64,000 bases of DNA from Thioalkalivibrio paradoxus (GCA_011390565.1 JAABSC010000002.1:1-64000); one strand, 5' to 3'. Shown: positions 43,525 through 53,302, numbered from the stretch's first letter. Numbers and translations are program-made. The notes: generated by a model not told the origin, from the letters alone.

Positions 43525-43878
43525 ATGACCGATGAGCTGAGCAATCTCGATCTCGTTAAATGGTATTTCAACGTCTGCAACACGGCCCTCGCGACGCCTG
43601 ACGCGAATCCCGTGATCAGCCTGGTGGAGTCGCTGGTGGTGAATGCGACGCCGAACCGGGTGATCACCCTCGAACTCGTCGATGACGCCGACAAGCCGCT
43701 TGGACGGTATACGACGCGGTTCGTCGACGGCGAGTTCTCGCCCGTGCGGGAAGGGGAGCACGATCCCGACACCCGGTTCACGCTGCAGCGGTCCTTCCTG
43801 AGGTCGGTGGTCGAAGACAGCGATGACTACATCGAGCATCCGGAAAAACTCGACTGGTCCTGGATGACGCGCGCCTGA
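43525..43878 (+). CDS. Conserved-looking small protein of unknown function
   Basis: A 117-residue soluble protein, acidic and without signal peptide or membrane segment. It starts MTDELSNLDLVKWYFNVCNT and ends EHPEKLDWSWMTRA. It alternates beta-like stretches with charged loops, vaguely like a sterol-carrier (SCP2)-type fold, but I cannot assign a family. GAGGAG at good distance from the ATG and clean flanks support a real gene. It converges with the PLD-VTT gene. Confidence 0.6.
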   Translation: MTDELSNLDLVKWYFNVCNTALATPDANPVISLVESLVVNATPNRVITLELVDDADKPLGRYTTRFVDGEFSPVREGEHDPDTRFTLQRSFLRSVVEDSDDYIEHPEKLDWSWMTRA

Positions 43879-43954
43879 CACCTCGGAAGGGGGGCGGCTG
43901 GCGAGGATCTGAAACCGGCCATCCCGGATTCCGAGCCGCGGTGGGTGCGCATGC

Positions 43955-46273
43955 TCAGCGGCCTGCCCGCAACAGCCGGTTTCCCAGCCATGCGAGGCCG
44001 ACCAGCCCGAGAACCCCCACGAGCACGAGGGCCACGGCACGCAGGTCGGCCTCGCCGATCAATGCCAGCAGTCCCTCGGCGAAGATTGCCAGGGCGATGA
44101 TGCCAGGCAGCATGCCCAGACCCGTCCCGATCACGAAGTCCCGCAGGCTGATCTGCAAGGATCCGGCGAGAAGGTTGAGTACGGCAAAAGGCGCGACCGG
44201 AACGATGCGTACCGTAATCATGGTCAGGATACCCCGCCGCCCCAATTGTCTGCTCACCTCGCGCACCCTGAGACTGGCGATGCGTTCGACCAGCGCGCGC
44301 CCGGTCAGGCGACCGAGCCCATACCCGATGACGGCGGCGAGCAACGATCCAATCAGTGCCACCGAAGCGCCCTCGACGGTTCCAAAGACCAGGGACGAAG
44401 TCAGGATGAGCAGCGTGACGGGCACCGCAAACAGGGCGGCCAATACGAAGCCGATCACACCCAGCGGTACCCCCCAGGGAGTGTGATCGAGACCACGGAT
44501 GCCATCGGCAAGCACCTGCGGTTCGAGCCAGTCGCCCACGGGGGTCCACCGCCATACCGCGACCAGCAACAGCAGCAGGGCCACCAGCCCCACGGTGGTG
44601 AACAGGCGCCAGCGCATATGGGGGACGTTCTCCTTTCCGACCAGGACGTCCGTGAGCAGCTCTGTGCTCAAGGGGCGCTCCGGGTCGATGACGCGCTCAT
44701 CCGGCAGCTGCCGATCCCACTCTGGATGTGCACGGCCGTCCAGCTTCTCGAGATGCACACTCGCCGGATCCTGCTGCGCCGTCAATGCAGTGCCCGTGGC
44801 GGTATCCGCCAGGCGATCGATGGCCGTCAGAAATCCGTGTCCGTCTTTTCTGGCGGTAAACTCGGCCTCGGCGACGACTTCCGGAGGCACTGAAAGGAAC
44901 ATGCCGAGCAGACGCTGGCGTAACGCCCGTATCGCGCCGCGCTCGTCTTCATCGCGGGCGATCACGCACAGATCACATTCGCTGTCCAGGCCCATCGAGC
45001 GGTTGCTGAGGTTGGATGAGGCGATGCGCAGCACCGCGTCATCACTGATCATCAGTTTGGCGTGGACCATCAGGCAACCCTTCTCCAGCCCCGGAACCTC
45101 CGGATAGAAGACCCGCAGGCGCCCATGGCGGTCCGCATCGCGGAATCGCGACAGAATCCTCGCCCGGAGGATGTCCATGGTGTGCTGCTCCAGCCAGTGT
45201 CCGGTCTTCTGGGGCAGGAGGATCAGGATTTGCGGGCCGGATGCCCGCTGCAAGGATCGGCAGAGGGCATCGGCAATGCTTCTGGACGTCAGGTACTGGT
45301 TCTCGATGTAGAGCAGTTCCCGGCTGTGCTCGATCATGTCGAGGTACAACTGTTCGACCTCGCGGACCTCGGCCCGGCCGCGGTATTCCGGCAGGGTGCG
45401 TGCGATGGCGACCTGGACGTCGCGCAGCACCACCTCCGCTCCATCGGGCCAGGGGTCGTGTTTCGATCCACGACCATCGCCGTCGGGTGCGGCCCCATCC
45501 ATTCCGGAAACTGCGCGGATGTCCTCCCCGCCGGCGTCTGCCCATCGCTCCAGGAAAAGCGCCATCAGGGCCTTTGCCGCTGCACCGTCCACGAGGGCCT
45601 GAATGTCGTGATACGGCGGATAGGGGTCGCCATCCGGATCGCGTCGGCGTTCGTCCCGCGCCTTGTGTGCATGCGTGTCCCAACGCCACTTGCTCACATC
45701 CATCCCGCCGCTCCAGGCAATCTCACCGTCGATCACGATGATTTTCTGATGCTGGCTCGCTGCCGGCGGGTGAGCGTTGTCCGAAATCAGGTGCAAACGA
45801 GGGTGTTGCGGCCCGTCCCTGAAAAGGCCTTTGCCCCAGGGCGCGTTGCCAAAGAACAGGGGCTCCCGTTCCAGTGCGTAAATTGGCGCATAGTCCCAGA
45901 GCAGGATGAAGATGTTGAGCGCCTCGTTTCGCTCGAGGAGCGCGAGGAGCAGGTCTCCCAACGCAGTGGGCAGACCGTCGTCCGCGTGCCCGATCGCGTC
46001 CTGGCCCACATCGGGGCGGACGAGTTCGACCCGGCTGTGGATATCCCAGGCACTGATCGCGATGAAGCGCCTGGCACGGATCAGGGAGTCTCGAAGCTGC
46101 GCGAAGTAGGCTTCCCCATCGATCGCGACGCCGAATCGGTGCGCCTGTGCGACGCGCCAACAGTTCGTGCCGGGCTGCAGAGTCAGGGCCGATTCTCTGG
46201 GTGCGTCTTTGTGAACTCGGGCGGATGGGGGCAATCTTGTCCCTCGAGGTGTGGGCAAAGGTGCGCGTTTCAA
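43955..46273 (-). CDS. Phospholipase D-VTT domain fusion protein
   Basis: A 772-residue fusion. Residues ~40-500 hold two phospholipase D/cardiolipin-synthase-like domains with HKD motifs HQKIIVIDGEIAW (His175-Lys177-Asp182) and HAKLMISDDAVLRIASSN (~403). Residues ~560-772 are a membrane block with a VTT/TVP38 domain (LILTSSLVFGTVEGASVALI, VRIVPVAPFAVLNLLAGSL). Lipid headgroup chemistry and lipid movement in one chain suggests a membrane-remodelling enzyme. Only a TTG start at 46273 is available near the N-terminus, without a clear ribosome binding site, so the start is uncertain. Confidence 0.85.
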   Translation of the reverse strand: MKRAPLPTPRGTRLPPSARVHKDAPRESALTLQPGTNCWRVAQAHRFGVAIDGEAYFAQLRDSLIRARRFIAISAWDIHSRVELVRPDVGQDAIGHADDGLPTALGDLLLALLERNEALNIFILLWDYAPIYALEREPLFFGNAPWGKGLFRDGPQHPRLHLISDNAHPPAASQHQKIIVIDGEIAWSGGMDVSKWRWDTHAHKARDERRRDPDGDPYPPYHDIQALVDGAAAKALMALFLERWADAGGEDIRAVSGMDGAAPDGDGRGSKHDPWPDGAEVVLRDVQVAIARTLPEYRGRAEVREVEQLYLDMIEHSRELLYIENQYLTSRSIADALCRSLQRASGPQILILLPQKTGHWLEQHTMDILRARILSRFRDADRHGRLRVFYPEVPGLEKGCLMVHAKLMISDDAVLRIASSNLSNRSMGLDSECDLCVIARDEDERGAIRALRQRLLGMFLSVPPEVVAEAEFTARKDGHGFLTAIDRLADTATGTALTAQQDPASVHLEKLDGRAHPEWDRQLPDERVIDPERPLSTELLTDVLVGKENVPHMRWRLFTTVGLVALLLLLVAVWRWTPVGDWLEPQVLADGIRGLDHTPWGVPLGVIGFVLAALFAVPVTLLILTSSLVFGTVEGASVALIGSLLAAVIGYGLGRLTGRALVERIASLRVREVSRQLGRRGILTMITVRIVPVAPFAVLNLLAGSLQISLRDFVIGTGLGMLPGIIALAIFAEGLLALIGEADLRAVALVLVGVLGLVGLAWLGNRLLRAGR

Positions 46274-46404
46274 GGTACCGAATAAGGTGGCAAGTTGGCA
46301 AAAAAGTGGTTAGCGGGGCACCGCATGGACGAGTTGGATGACGCGTGGCCTTTGAGTTCACGGGTTGCAAACAGGGTTGGTTCGAACACGGCGCGGGGGC
46401 TGTC

Positions 46405-47100
46405 ATGAGCGGCGTTCGGGTGGCGACCTACAACATTCACGCAGGTGTCGGCCGCGACGGTCGTTTCGATGCGCAGAGGATCGCGCGGGTCGTGAACGAA
46501 CTGCGGGCGGACGTGGTGGCGCTTCACGAGGTGGAATCGCAGCCGGGCGATTTGGGGGCTCTCGGTATTCTGGCGGCTGAAACCGGATTGTCCGCGCTCG
46601 CGGGATCGACCATGTTCCGGGCCGAGGCAACGTATGGCAACGCCTTGCTCAGCCGTTGCGAATTTTCCGCGATCGAGCGCATCGACCTGAGTGTTCCCGG
46701 GCGGGAGCCTCGGGGAGCCCTGGACGTTCGGATGCAATGCCGCGGGGCTTCGCTGCGGGTAATCGCCACGCATCTGGGGCTGGGCAGGGCTGAGCGCCGC
46801 GCACAGATCGAACGCCTCATGGCACGCCTGGATTCCGAGGACAGGATGCCGACGGTGTTGATGGGCGACATGAACGAATGGTTTCCCTGGGACAGGCCCC
46901 TGCATCGATTGCACCGATGGTTTGGAAAGGCCGCCGCGCCCGCGACGTTTCCCTCGGCTTTCCCGGTCTTTGCCCTCGATCGTATCTGGGTCAGACCGGG
47001 CCAACGTTTGATTCGACTGAATCGACACGCAACTCCGCTGGCCCGCGTCGCCTCCGATCATCTTCCGCTGATTGCCGAAATCGAGCTTTCAAAAGTGTGA
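46405..47100 (+). CDS. Endonuclease/exonuclease/phosphatase family protein
   Basis: A 231-residue EEP-superfamily metal hydrolase. Motifs: RVATYNIHAGVGRDGRFD (N-terminal Asn), LHEVESQPGD (metal Glu), ATHLGLGRAERRAQIERL, LMGDMNEWFPWD (Asp/Asn) and the final SDHLPLIAEIEL (Asp-His pair). Members cleave phosphodiesters in nucleic acid or lipid headgroups. It diverges from the PLD-VTT gene; such EEP proteins often sit beside PLD-type lipid genes, so a phospholipid role is plausible. GGGGG upstream and ATG 46405 define the start. Confidence 0.87.
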   Translation: MSGVRVATYNIHAGVGRDGRFDAQRIARVVNELRADVVALHEVESQPGDLGALGILAAETGLSALAGSTMFRAEATYGNALLSRCEFSAIERIDLSVPGREPRGALDVRMQCRGASLRVIATHLGLGRAERRAQIERLMARLDSEDRMPTVLMGDMNEWFPWDRPLHRLHRWFGKAAAPATFPSAFPVFALDRIWVRPGQRLIRLNRHATPLARVASDHLPLIAEIELSKV

Positions 47101-47361
47101 CGGACGGGGGTCGCTGAGAGAAGCGCGATTTTCGAATCGAATGGCGAGCATGTTAGGGTGATGATCAGAATCCATGGGTGATCGTCACTCGGTTTCGAAT
47201 CATTCCGTAACTCCGGTGTTGCCACCGGTTGGCGATACGCATCAAGGTACTGCCCCTTTCGAGTCGCTGACTCATGGGGTCCATGGAACGAAAAGCGCAG
47301 CTCCGGAAACAGGGCCCACAGGTCGCCTGTGCGCCTTGTTCGGCTCAACCGGGAGATGCCC

Positions 47362-47679
47362 ATGGAGACTGGAACTCCATTATTCGCCGTATTGGTCTGG
47401 CTTGCGCTGTTCATCCTCGCCGTACCGATCGTCAGGCGTATTCGACACCCGGACCAACGACCGTTTGCCGCGTATCTGATCTTCGTGATGCTCTTCACGG
47501 TTTCTGCGGCCGTTCTGTTTGCGGTCTTCTCTTCGCTTGCGTTGGCCCTGGGGTTCTCGCAGGCGCTGGAGCGACCTTTCCCCGCGGTGGTGTTTCTTCT
47601 GCTGATCTTCGGGCCCGCTTTCGCACTCGCCGTGTGGCAGGCGCGAAAGCCGCGTTGGCGTAAAGCGCCCCCGCCGTGA
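47362..47679 (+). CDS. Small three-helix membrane protein of unknown function
   Basis: A 105-residue protein with three hydrophobic segments (~10-25, ~45-70, ~80-100) and a basic C-terminus (QARKPRWRKAPPP). GGGAG 7 nt upstream supports ATG 47362 over one two codons earlier. I do not recognise a family. It lies in a run of small envelope-stress-type genes. Confidence 0.6.
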   Translation: METGTPLFAVLVWLALFILAVPIVRRIRHPDQRPFAAYLIFVMLFTVSAAVLFAVFSSLALALGFSQALERPFPAVVFLLLIFGPAFALAVWQARKPRWRKAPPP

Positions 47680-47744
47680 GCCGACGAGCCGGGTCGCCGG
47701 CCCGACCATACGTCCCCACGTGGATTTTCAAAGGAGGTACTGCG

Positions 47745-48272
47745 ATGCAATCCTACGATTTCAAACATGAACTGGCTGGGATCTACGCCGACCGGGAAGC
47801 GGCGGCGAAGGCCCGTGAAGCCTTTCTCGGCGCAGGGTTCGACGCTGACGAAGTCCGTCTGGTCTCGCCTGAGACGGCGAGCGAGGACGACGACTCGGTG
47901 AGTCGGGATATCGAGCCTGAATCCGGTGGTTCGCGCGACCAGATCGTGAAGGATACCGCGGTCGGCACGGCTGCCGGGGGCGGCATCGGCGCTGCCGGCG
48001 CTGGCGCCATTGGCCTCATGGCACCAGCGCTGTTCGCCGCCGCTCCCGTGGTGGCACCCCTGATCGTGATGGGATACGGGGCGGCGATCGGCGGCATGGG
48101 TGGTGCCATCACCGGCCTGCACATCGAGAAGACGCGGCTCGCATCCATCGTTCAGGATGCCTTGAAGGGCGGTTTCTTCGTCGTGCTCGTGCATAGCCGG
48201 GACGAGGAAGCCTACAGCAAGGCCCGCGAGGTCATGGAAACCACGGTTGCGGAGGACACGGTCCGCGGTTGA
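47745..48272 (+). CDS. Glycine-zipper protein with general-stress-like N-terminus
   Basis: A 175-residue protein. The N-terminus (ELAGIYADREAAAKAREAFL) resembles the general-stress 17M-like motif. A central Gly/Ala-rich hydrophobic stretch, AGGGIGAAGAGAIGLMAPAL, then a second glycine-zipper, is followed by LHIEKTRLASIVQDALKGG and FFVVLVHSRDEEAYSKARE, which mirrors the first half. It probably inserts in or associates with the membrane. AAAGGAGGT is a strong ribosome binding site. Function unknown. Confidence 0.68.
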   Translation: MQSYDFKHELAGIYADREAAAKAREAFLGAGFDADEVRLVSPETASEDDDSVSRDIEPESGGSRDQIVKDTAVGTAAGGGIGAAGAGAIGLMAPALFAAAPVVAPLIVMGYGAAIGGMGGAITGLHIEKTRLASIVQDALKGGFFVVLVHSRDEEAYSKAREVMETTVAEDTVRG

Positions 48273-48305
48273 TTCCGGGCTGGACCGGGAGCGACTGCCG
48301 ATCGC

Positions 48306-49139
48306 TCAGGCGATGTCGTAGGCGGCGAAGACTTGGCCCGCCGATCCAGCGACGCCTGCATCGAAGTAAAGCGAGCGGGGCACAAGGGACGGGGGTGGAT
48401 CCAGTGGGTCGCCTTCCAGCAGGGTGTCGAAGGATGTCCCACCCAGCAGTCGGTGGTAGTGGGTCAGGTAGAGCCGGTGGAGGACACCGTCCTGCAGCAG
48501 GGTATGCAGCACCCTTGGCCCTGCAATGGAATAAATGCGCCGAAAGCCCTCGCGGCCCAGGCCGTTGATCAGCGCCCGTCCCTCCACATGCCGCCCCTTG
48601 CCCGCGATGAGAATCCGGGCACCCGTCGCCTCAACGGCTCCCGCATCGTCCTGGGAGACGTCGTTTCCGACCGCAAAATAGACGGGACGCCTGAGCGATC
48701 TGCACCGTTCGGCGACCGATACATCGAGGGTCCGGCTGAGGATCACCATGGCCGGTTGCGGTGGCATGCCGCGCTGCTTGCGCCAGTCATGAAGATCACT
48801 GAAGGCAGGGTCTCTGCCCAGCGGAAGCTTTTCATGCGAACTGCCCTCGGCGAGGCCACGCACGAAAGCGGCACTGACGATCAATGCGTCGGCGCGGGCT
48901 GCGAGTTCCTGGAACAGACGCCAGTCCCGCGGGTTGGTGATGGCCGGCGGCGCACTGCGGCGCCCCGTGCGCGGATTCTCCAGGGCTATGCGGCCGTCCA
49001 GGCTGGACACGAAGTTCGTGTAGACGAAGGGTGTATCGTCGGAGCCCGGGTGCGCGATCGGGTCATCCAGGTAAAGGCCCTCGAGCGCGCGTTCTTCGTG
49101 GGGTGCGGGGAAAAGCCTCAGAAGGCTGTTCTCGTTCAT
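48306..49139 (-). CDS. RibD C-terminal-like pyrimidine reductase/dihydrofolate reductase family protein
   Basis: A 277-residue NADPH-dependent reductase of the RibD_C superfamily. YTNFVSSLDGRIAL is the family N-terminal motif, followed by RADALIVSAAFVRGL, VGNDVSQDD, and GRALINGLGREGFRRIYSIAGPRVL, which is the cofactor-binding segment. It lacks the deaminase domain of RibD, so it may be a stand-alone riboflavin-pathway reductase or an unrelated reductase. ATG 49139 gives a normal length; upstream in-frame sequence is arginine-rich and unlike the family. Confidence 0.85.
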   Translation of the reverse strand: MNENSLLRLFPAPHEERALEGLYLDDPIAHPGSDDTPFVYTNFVSSLDGRIALENPRTGRRSAPPAITNPRDWRLFQELAARADALIVSAAFVRGLAEGSSHEKLPLGRDPAFSDLHDWRKQRGMPPQPAMVILSRTLDVSVAERCRSLRRPVYFAVGNDVSQDDAGAVEATGARILIAGKGRHVEGRALINGLGREGFRRIYSIAGPRVLHTLLQDGVLHRLYLTHYHRLLGGTSFDTLLEGDPLDPPPSLVPRSLYFDAGVAGSAGQVFAAYDIA

Positions 49140-49215
49140 GTGCTCATGGCCGTGGTATCGGATGGGTGGCGCGCGCGGCGCCCGACCTGCGGGCGCCGCG
49201 CCTGACCGCCACGGA

Positions 49216-49479
49216 TCAGTTGTCGGTGCTTTCCTCGACGCGGTCGCGAACATCCTCCACCGCGTCGTCAACGGCGCGCCCAGCGCGCTCAGCCGGCCCC
49301 GGCGGGTCGATGGTGTCCTCGGCCTCCTGTACGGCCTCCTCGACCGTCCCCTCGGATTCCTCCACCGCCTCGTCGACGCGTTCGCCCGCCTGTTCGGCAG
49401 GGCCGGGATCGGAACACCCTGCGAGCAGCAAGAGGCTGATCACGCCGGCAGGTAACCAGTACTTCAGTCGGATTTTCAT
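49216..49479 (-). CDS. Small lipoprotein with charged heptad-like repeats
   Basis: An 87-residue protein with a lipoprotein signal (LPAGVISLLLLAGC, Cys22), then a highly charged helix made of two similar halves: PAEQAGERVDEAVEESE and PAERAGRAVDDAVEDVRD. The pattern suggests a coiled-coil or stress-linker lipoprotein (CsbD/entericidin-like style) but no named family. A periplasmic or outer-membrane location is expected. Its start is 77 bases past the RibD-like stop on the same strand. Confidence 0.75.
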   Translation of the reverse strand: MKIRLKYWLPAGVISLLLLAGCSDPGPAEQAGERVDEAVEESEGTVEEAVQEAEDTIDPPGPAERAGRAVDDAVEDVRDRVEESTDN

Positions 49480-49851
49480 CGTGGCTCCGTTGTCGTGGAT
49501 GTCGTTTCAGGGAACAACACGGTTGCGTGGCGCCCCAGAGGCCCTTTTTTTAATGAGGGAAATACCAGCGATTGACAGGCTGGCTCGCAAGCGTGCATCA
49601 AGACCGTCGTCAGGGACAAGGCACCACCGGCGAGGGGATCCAGTCCACACCGGCGGGCCGCACTCGAAACTGTTGTAAGATTCCGCGCGTGACTGGGTGC
49701 TTTCAACCTCGAGATGCGAGATGTGGCCATGCGCGTTGATGTCAACCTGCATTCATGCTGAGGGCCGGTCCCGCATGCATGGAGAGGGGCGACAGCCCCA
49801 CGGTTCTCCCGCAATGCTGATCGGGATTCCGCGGTGGGCTGGGCGGGTGCC
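49480..49851. other. Spacer between lipoprotein and glycosyltransferase genes
   Basis: About 370 bases between divergent genes, relatively AT-rich near 49549-49565 (TTTTTTT run). It contains the short frame MRVDVNLHSC-stop at 49729-49761, possibly the relic of a PHP-domain gene. Promoters for both genes are expected here. Confidence 0.4.
49729..49761 (+). pseudogene. Possible PHP-domain protein start, 10-codon remnant
   Basis: The frame MRVDVNLHSC then TGA resembles the conserved opening of PHP-domain hydrolases (DLHxHS). GAGATGTGG precedes the ATG. PHP genes are sometimes next to GT4 glycosyltransferases. Too short for certainty. Confidence 0.25.
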
Positions 49852-51030
49852 GTGAGATCGCTGTTGATCGTTCGTTCGCTGCCGATTGGCGATTCCGAGC
49901 GGATGCGGGATCTCTATCCCACGGCGATCCGCGCCCACGTCGATCTGGGTCACGAGACCTTCGTTCTCCAGTCCGATGCGAAATGGACCCCCGAGGCGGA
50001 TGCGTTCGCCCGACAGTTGGGTGCGACGCTGGTCCCGGAGGCCCGGGATCGTCCGCGGCGTCCGGGCTGGAACGAGGCGCTGCAGGACCCGCTGCTGTTC
50101 GGTCCGCGACGCCGTTTTGCGAGAGCCGTGTATGCGGCCGAGGACTGCTTTGCGCGGGTGGGCCTTCCCGACGTGATTACCGGGCTCATGAGTACCAAGT
50201 ATTCCGGGGTGCCGGGATATCTCCTGGCTATGCGTCATGGCATTCCCCTGGTCGTCTGGGAGCATCTGACCCACTACCAGCGCCCGGAACTCTCGTGGCC
50301 CTCGCGCCTGCGGGCGCGCAGAGCGCTGCAGCATTGCAATCGCCTGGTTGCGGTCTCGGAACCGCTGTTGGCGAACATACGCACCTGTCTTCGCCTGGAA
50401 CTTCCGCAGGGTGGGGTGCTGCCCAATCCGATCGTCGATTCGTTCTTCGAGCCACCGGTGGCCCCTCTGGACGACGTGGAGCATTTCCGGTCCGGGCGGT
50501 TTCTCTGTGCGGGATGGACCAACTGGCGGGACTTCAAGCGGGTGGATGTCTTTCTGCGCGCGATGGCGCGTCTGCGCGCCGACGAAATCTGCGCCGTGAT
50601 TGCCGGTCCGGTGCCCGGGAACACCCCGCGACTGCTGCGACGGCTGGGGTTGGACGAACAGGTCCTGCTGCTGGGTCCGCTGGCACGGCCGCGGATCCAT
50701 GCACTCGCGCATCAGGCGGACTGCTGTGTGGTGTCGAGCGACCATGAGACTTTCGGACTGCCGGCTGTCGAGGCAATGGCTGCCGGCACACCAGTGGTCA
50801 CCACGCGCTGCGGGGGCCCTGAAGATCTGATCCGGGAGCCCTATCTGGGCCGGGTCGTACCACGCCGGGATCCGGAAGCGCTGGCACGCGCAATCCGCGA
50901 CGTGCGGCAGAACCCCGACACGTTTACGGCATCCCGCATCCGGGAGCATGCCCGGGAATTCTATGCCGAAGGTCCGTTTCGACAGCAGTGGGCCGACCTG
51001 TATCAGGATCTGTTCCCGGCCGCAGCCTGA
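49852..51030 (+). CDS. GT4-type glycosyltransferase
   Basis: A ~392-residue GT-B glycosyltransferase with an acceptor-binding N-terminal Rossmann half (LLIVRSLPIGDSERM) and the donor-binding C-terminal half: NRLVAVSEPLL, FLCAGWTNWRDFKRVDVFL, VLLLGPLARPRIHALAHQ, and the E-x7-E type nucleotide-sugar motif SSDHETFGLPAVEAMAAGTP. Acceptor and sugar are unknown; it likely contributes to a surface polysaccharide or glycolipid. The start is GTG, either 49852 or 49834. It converges on the SulP gene. Confidence 0.85.
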   Translation: MRSLLIVRSLPIGDSERMRDLYPTAIRAHVDLGHETFVLQSDAKWTPEADAFARQLGATLVPEARDRPRRPGWNEALQDPLLFGPRRRFARAVYAAEDCFARVGLPDVITGLMSTKYSGVPGYLLAMRHGIPLVVWEHLTHYQRPELSWPSRLRARRALQHCNRLVAVSEPLLANIRTCLRLELPQGGVLPNPIVDSFFEPPVAPLDDVEHFRSGRFLCAGWTNWRDFKRVDVFLRAMARLRADEICAVIAGPVPGNTPRLLRRLGLDEQVLLLGPLARPRIHALAHQADCCVVSSDHETFGLPAVEAMAAGTPVVTTRCGGPEDLIREPYLGRVVPRRDPEALARAIRDVRQNPDTFTASRIREHAREFYAEGPFRQQWADLYQDLFPAAA

Positions 51031-51075
51031 GATCCACGGGCCGATATCGTGTCTCCCAACACGGCCCAATGCGTG

Positions 51076-52581
51076 TCAGTGCCCCCCGCGTCCCAGTTCC
51101 ACACCCTTGTCGTGCAGCGCCAGCTTGTCGTGCAGTTCGCGGCCGGCACCCAGCGGGGCCATGACCTCGACCTCCATGCCGTTGCGCCGGAACTTGCCCA
51201 CAACCTTGTCGATCGCGGCCACCGCGGAGCTGTCCCAGAGCGCGAGCTCCCGGAGATCGATGAGCACGTTGTGTACCGGCTCGCGGTAGTCGAAGCTGTC
51301 GATGAACTTGTCGACCGCGACGAAGAACAGCTGTCCGTGCACGGTGTATGTGCGGGTGTTGCTGCCCTCCGGCCGGTTGCTGTCGATGTGGATCGAATTG
51401 GCGATCTTGCGCGCGAAGAAGATCGCGCTCAGCAGCACACCGGCCAGGACGCCCTTGGCGAGGTCATGCGTGATCACCACGGTGGCAATGGTGACCAGGA
51501 GCACGATGGCGTCGGTGCGCGGGAGCTGGTGCAGCGTCTTCAGGGAGGTCCAGTCAAAGGTGGCGAAGGCCACCATCAGCATCACGGCGACGAGTGCGGC
51601 CATCGGGATCAGCGAGACCAGGTCGCCGAGCACCAGGATGAAGAACAGCAGGTAAAGGCCGGCGGCGAGGCTCGAGAGTCGGCCCAGTCCCCCGGATTTG
51701 ATGTTGATCACCGACTGCCCGATCATCGCGCAGCTGGCCATGCCCCCGAGGAAACCGGTGACGATATTGGCGATCCCCTGACCCTGCGCCTCGAGGTTCT
51801 TGCCGCTCGGAGTGTCGGTCAGATCATCGATGATCGAGGCGGTCAGCAGGGACTCGAGCAGGCCGACGATCGCCAGTGCCAGCGCGGTCGGGAAGATGAT
51901 CGACAGCGTCTCCAGGTTCAGCGGCACGTCCGGCAGCAGGAACACGGGCAGTCCGTCGGGCAGATCGCCCATGTCACCCACGGTGAGGGTCGGCAGTCCT
52001 GCGAAGAAGGCCAGCCCTGTCAGCACCACGATCGCCACCAGCGGTGGCGGCAACAGCCGCGGGCAGAACGGCAGCATCGGCAGCCCGTAGATGATGATCA
52101 GGCCCCCCGCAACCAGCAGCCACATGGTCACGTCGCCGTCGATCAGGTAGGGCAGCTGCGACAGAAGGATCAGGATCGCCAGCGCGTTCACGAAGCCCAC
52201 CAGCACGGTGCGCGGGATGAACATCATGTAGCGCGCGAGCTTGGCCCAGGCGAAGAACAGCTGGATGATGCCGGTCAGGATCGTTGCGGCCAGCAGGTAT
52301 TGCAGCCCGTGTTCGGCCACCAGTGTGACCATCAGCAGGGCCATCGCGCCGGTCGCCGCTGAGATCATGCCCGGCCGTCCGCCGGCGAAGGCGATCACCA
52401 CCGCCATCGAGAACGAGGCGTACAGGCCGACCTTGGGGTCGAGTCCCGCGATGATCGAGAATGCGATGGCCTCGGGAATCAGCGCCAGCGCGACGACGAT
52501 GCCGGCGATCAGGTCGCCGCGAATATTGAAGAACCAGATGTTGCGCTGGCGATGCCAGAGCTTGACGAGGGTACTTTTCAC
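51076..52581 (-). CDS. SulP-family anion transporter with STAS domain
   Basis: A 501-residue SLC26/SulP transporter. The membrane part starts [20 protein letters not shown] (signature), then [31 protein letters not shown], and [13 protein letters not shown] with [15 protein letters not shown]. The C-terminal ~120 residues form a STAS domain ([20 protein letters not shown]). It should move sulfate, bicarbonate or another anion. GTG at 52581 is preferred; an upstream in-frame ATG adds a Cys/Arg-rich tail not typical of the family. It diverges from the universal stress gene. Confidence 0.9.
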   Translation of the reverse strand: MKSTLVKLWHRQRNIWFFNIRGDLIAGIVVALALIPEAIAFSIIAGLDPKVGLYASFSMAVVIAFAGGRPGMISAATGAMALLMVTLVAEHGLQYLLAATILTGIIQLFFAWAKLARYMMFIPRTVLVGFVNALAILILLSQLPYLIDGDVTMWLLVAGGLIIIYGLPMLPFCPRLLPPPLVAIVVLTGLAFFAGLPTLTVGDMGDLPDGLPVFLLPDVPLNLETLSIIFPTALALAIVGLLESLLTASIIDDLTDTPSGKNLEAQGQGIANIVTGFLGGMASCAMIGQSVINIKSGGLGRLSSLAAGLYLLFFILVLGDLVSLIPMAALVAVMLMVAFATFDWTSLKTLHQLPRTDAIVLLVTIATVVITHDLAKGVLAGVLLSAIFFARKIANSIHIDSNRPEGSNTRTYTVHGQLFFVAVDKFIDSFDYREPVHNVLIDLRELALWDSSAVAAIDKVVGKFRRNGMEVEVMAPLGAGRELHDKLALHDKGVELGRGGH

Positions 52582-52828
52582 GTCGAGGAATCCCGATCCG
52601 TAGGTGTGCTCGTCGCACGCGGCTCGGAGAGCGCGGCAACAAAGGACGCGACCCATGGTGGGTAGCCTGGGGTTGCACGCGCGGGCCTTGCGTTTCATGC
52701 TGCACGGCAAGCGCGAAACGCTAGGGTAGCATTCTCCAGTGTGGATCTGAATCGCCAGGGGTTCTGCGAAGTGATCCGGGACAGCGAATCCCTCGCAGCC
52801 TATTCACCACGGACAACAGGGAACCAGC

Positions 52829-53302
52829 ATGCTGCAACGAGTCATTATTGCGATTGATTTCTCCAAGCCGGCGGCCGAGGGACTGGCGGTGGCGCGTGAG
52901 CATTGTCCGGGGGCATTGATGCGCCTGGTGACGGTGGTCAAGCCCTCGGAAGTGGCTGCGGGTGCCTCGGGTGCATTCGCGGCCGGGGCGTCCCCGCTGC
53001 ATTCCAAGGACATGCGGCAGGTGGCCGAGGAAAAGGGACTCGAGCGGCTGCGGGCCTGGGCGATTGAAGGCGAGGAATGCGCGGTGGTGTTCGGCAGCGC
53101 ACCGGAGGAGATTGCGCGGCATGCGCGCGAGTGGGGCGCGGATCTGATCGTCATCGGGACCCGCGGGCGCAGCCAGCTGGTGAGCATGCTGTCCGGTTCC
53201 GCAACCGAGTGGTTGATCCGGCATGCGCACGTTCCGGTGATGGTGGTACACGATGTCGAACTCAGCGCTTCCATGCTGGAAAAGCTTCCGCCCGGTGTGT
53301 AG
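52829..53302 (+). CDS. Universal stress protein (UspA family)
   Basis: A 157-residue universal stress protein: MLQRVIIAIDFSKPA at the start and the ATP-binding pattern G-x2-G-x9-G-(S/T) as GTRGRSQLVSMLSGSATEWL near the end. This suggests an ATP-binding Usp. These proteins protect cells in stress, mechanism unclear. It is separated by 58 bases from a DksA-like gene on the same strand. Confidence 0.92.
   Translation: MLQRVIIAIDFSKPAAEGLAVAREHCPGALMRLVTVVKPSEVAAGASGAFAAGASPLHSKDMRQVAEEKGLERLRAWAIEGEECAVVFGSAPEEIARHAREWGADLIVIGTRGRSQLVSMLSGSATEWLIRHAHVPVMVVHDVELSASMLEKLPPGV

Noticed and set aside
51048..51063. Hairpin CGTGT-N6-ACACG between glycosyltransferase and SulP genes
   Set aside because: Only a 5-bp stem with bulged outer pairing and no U tract. 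Too weak to call a terminator.
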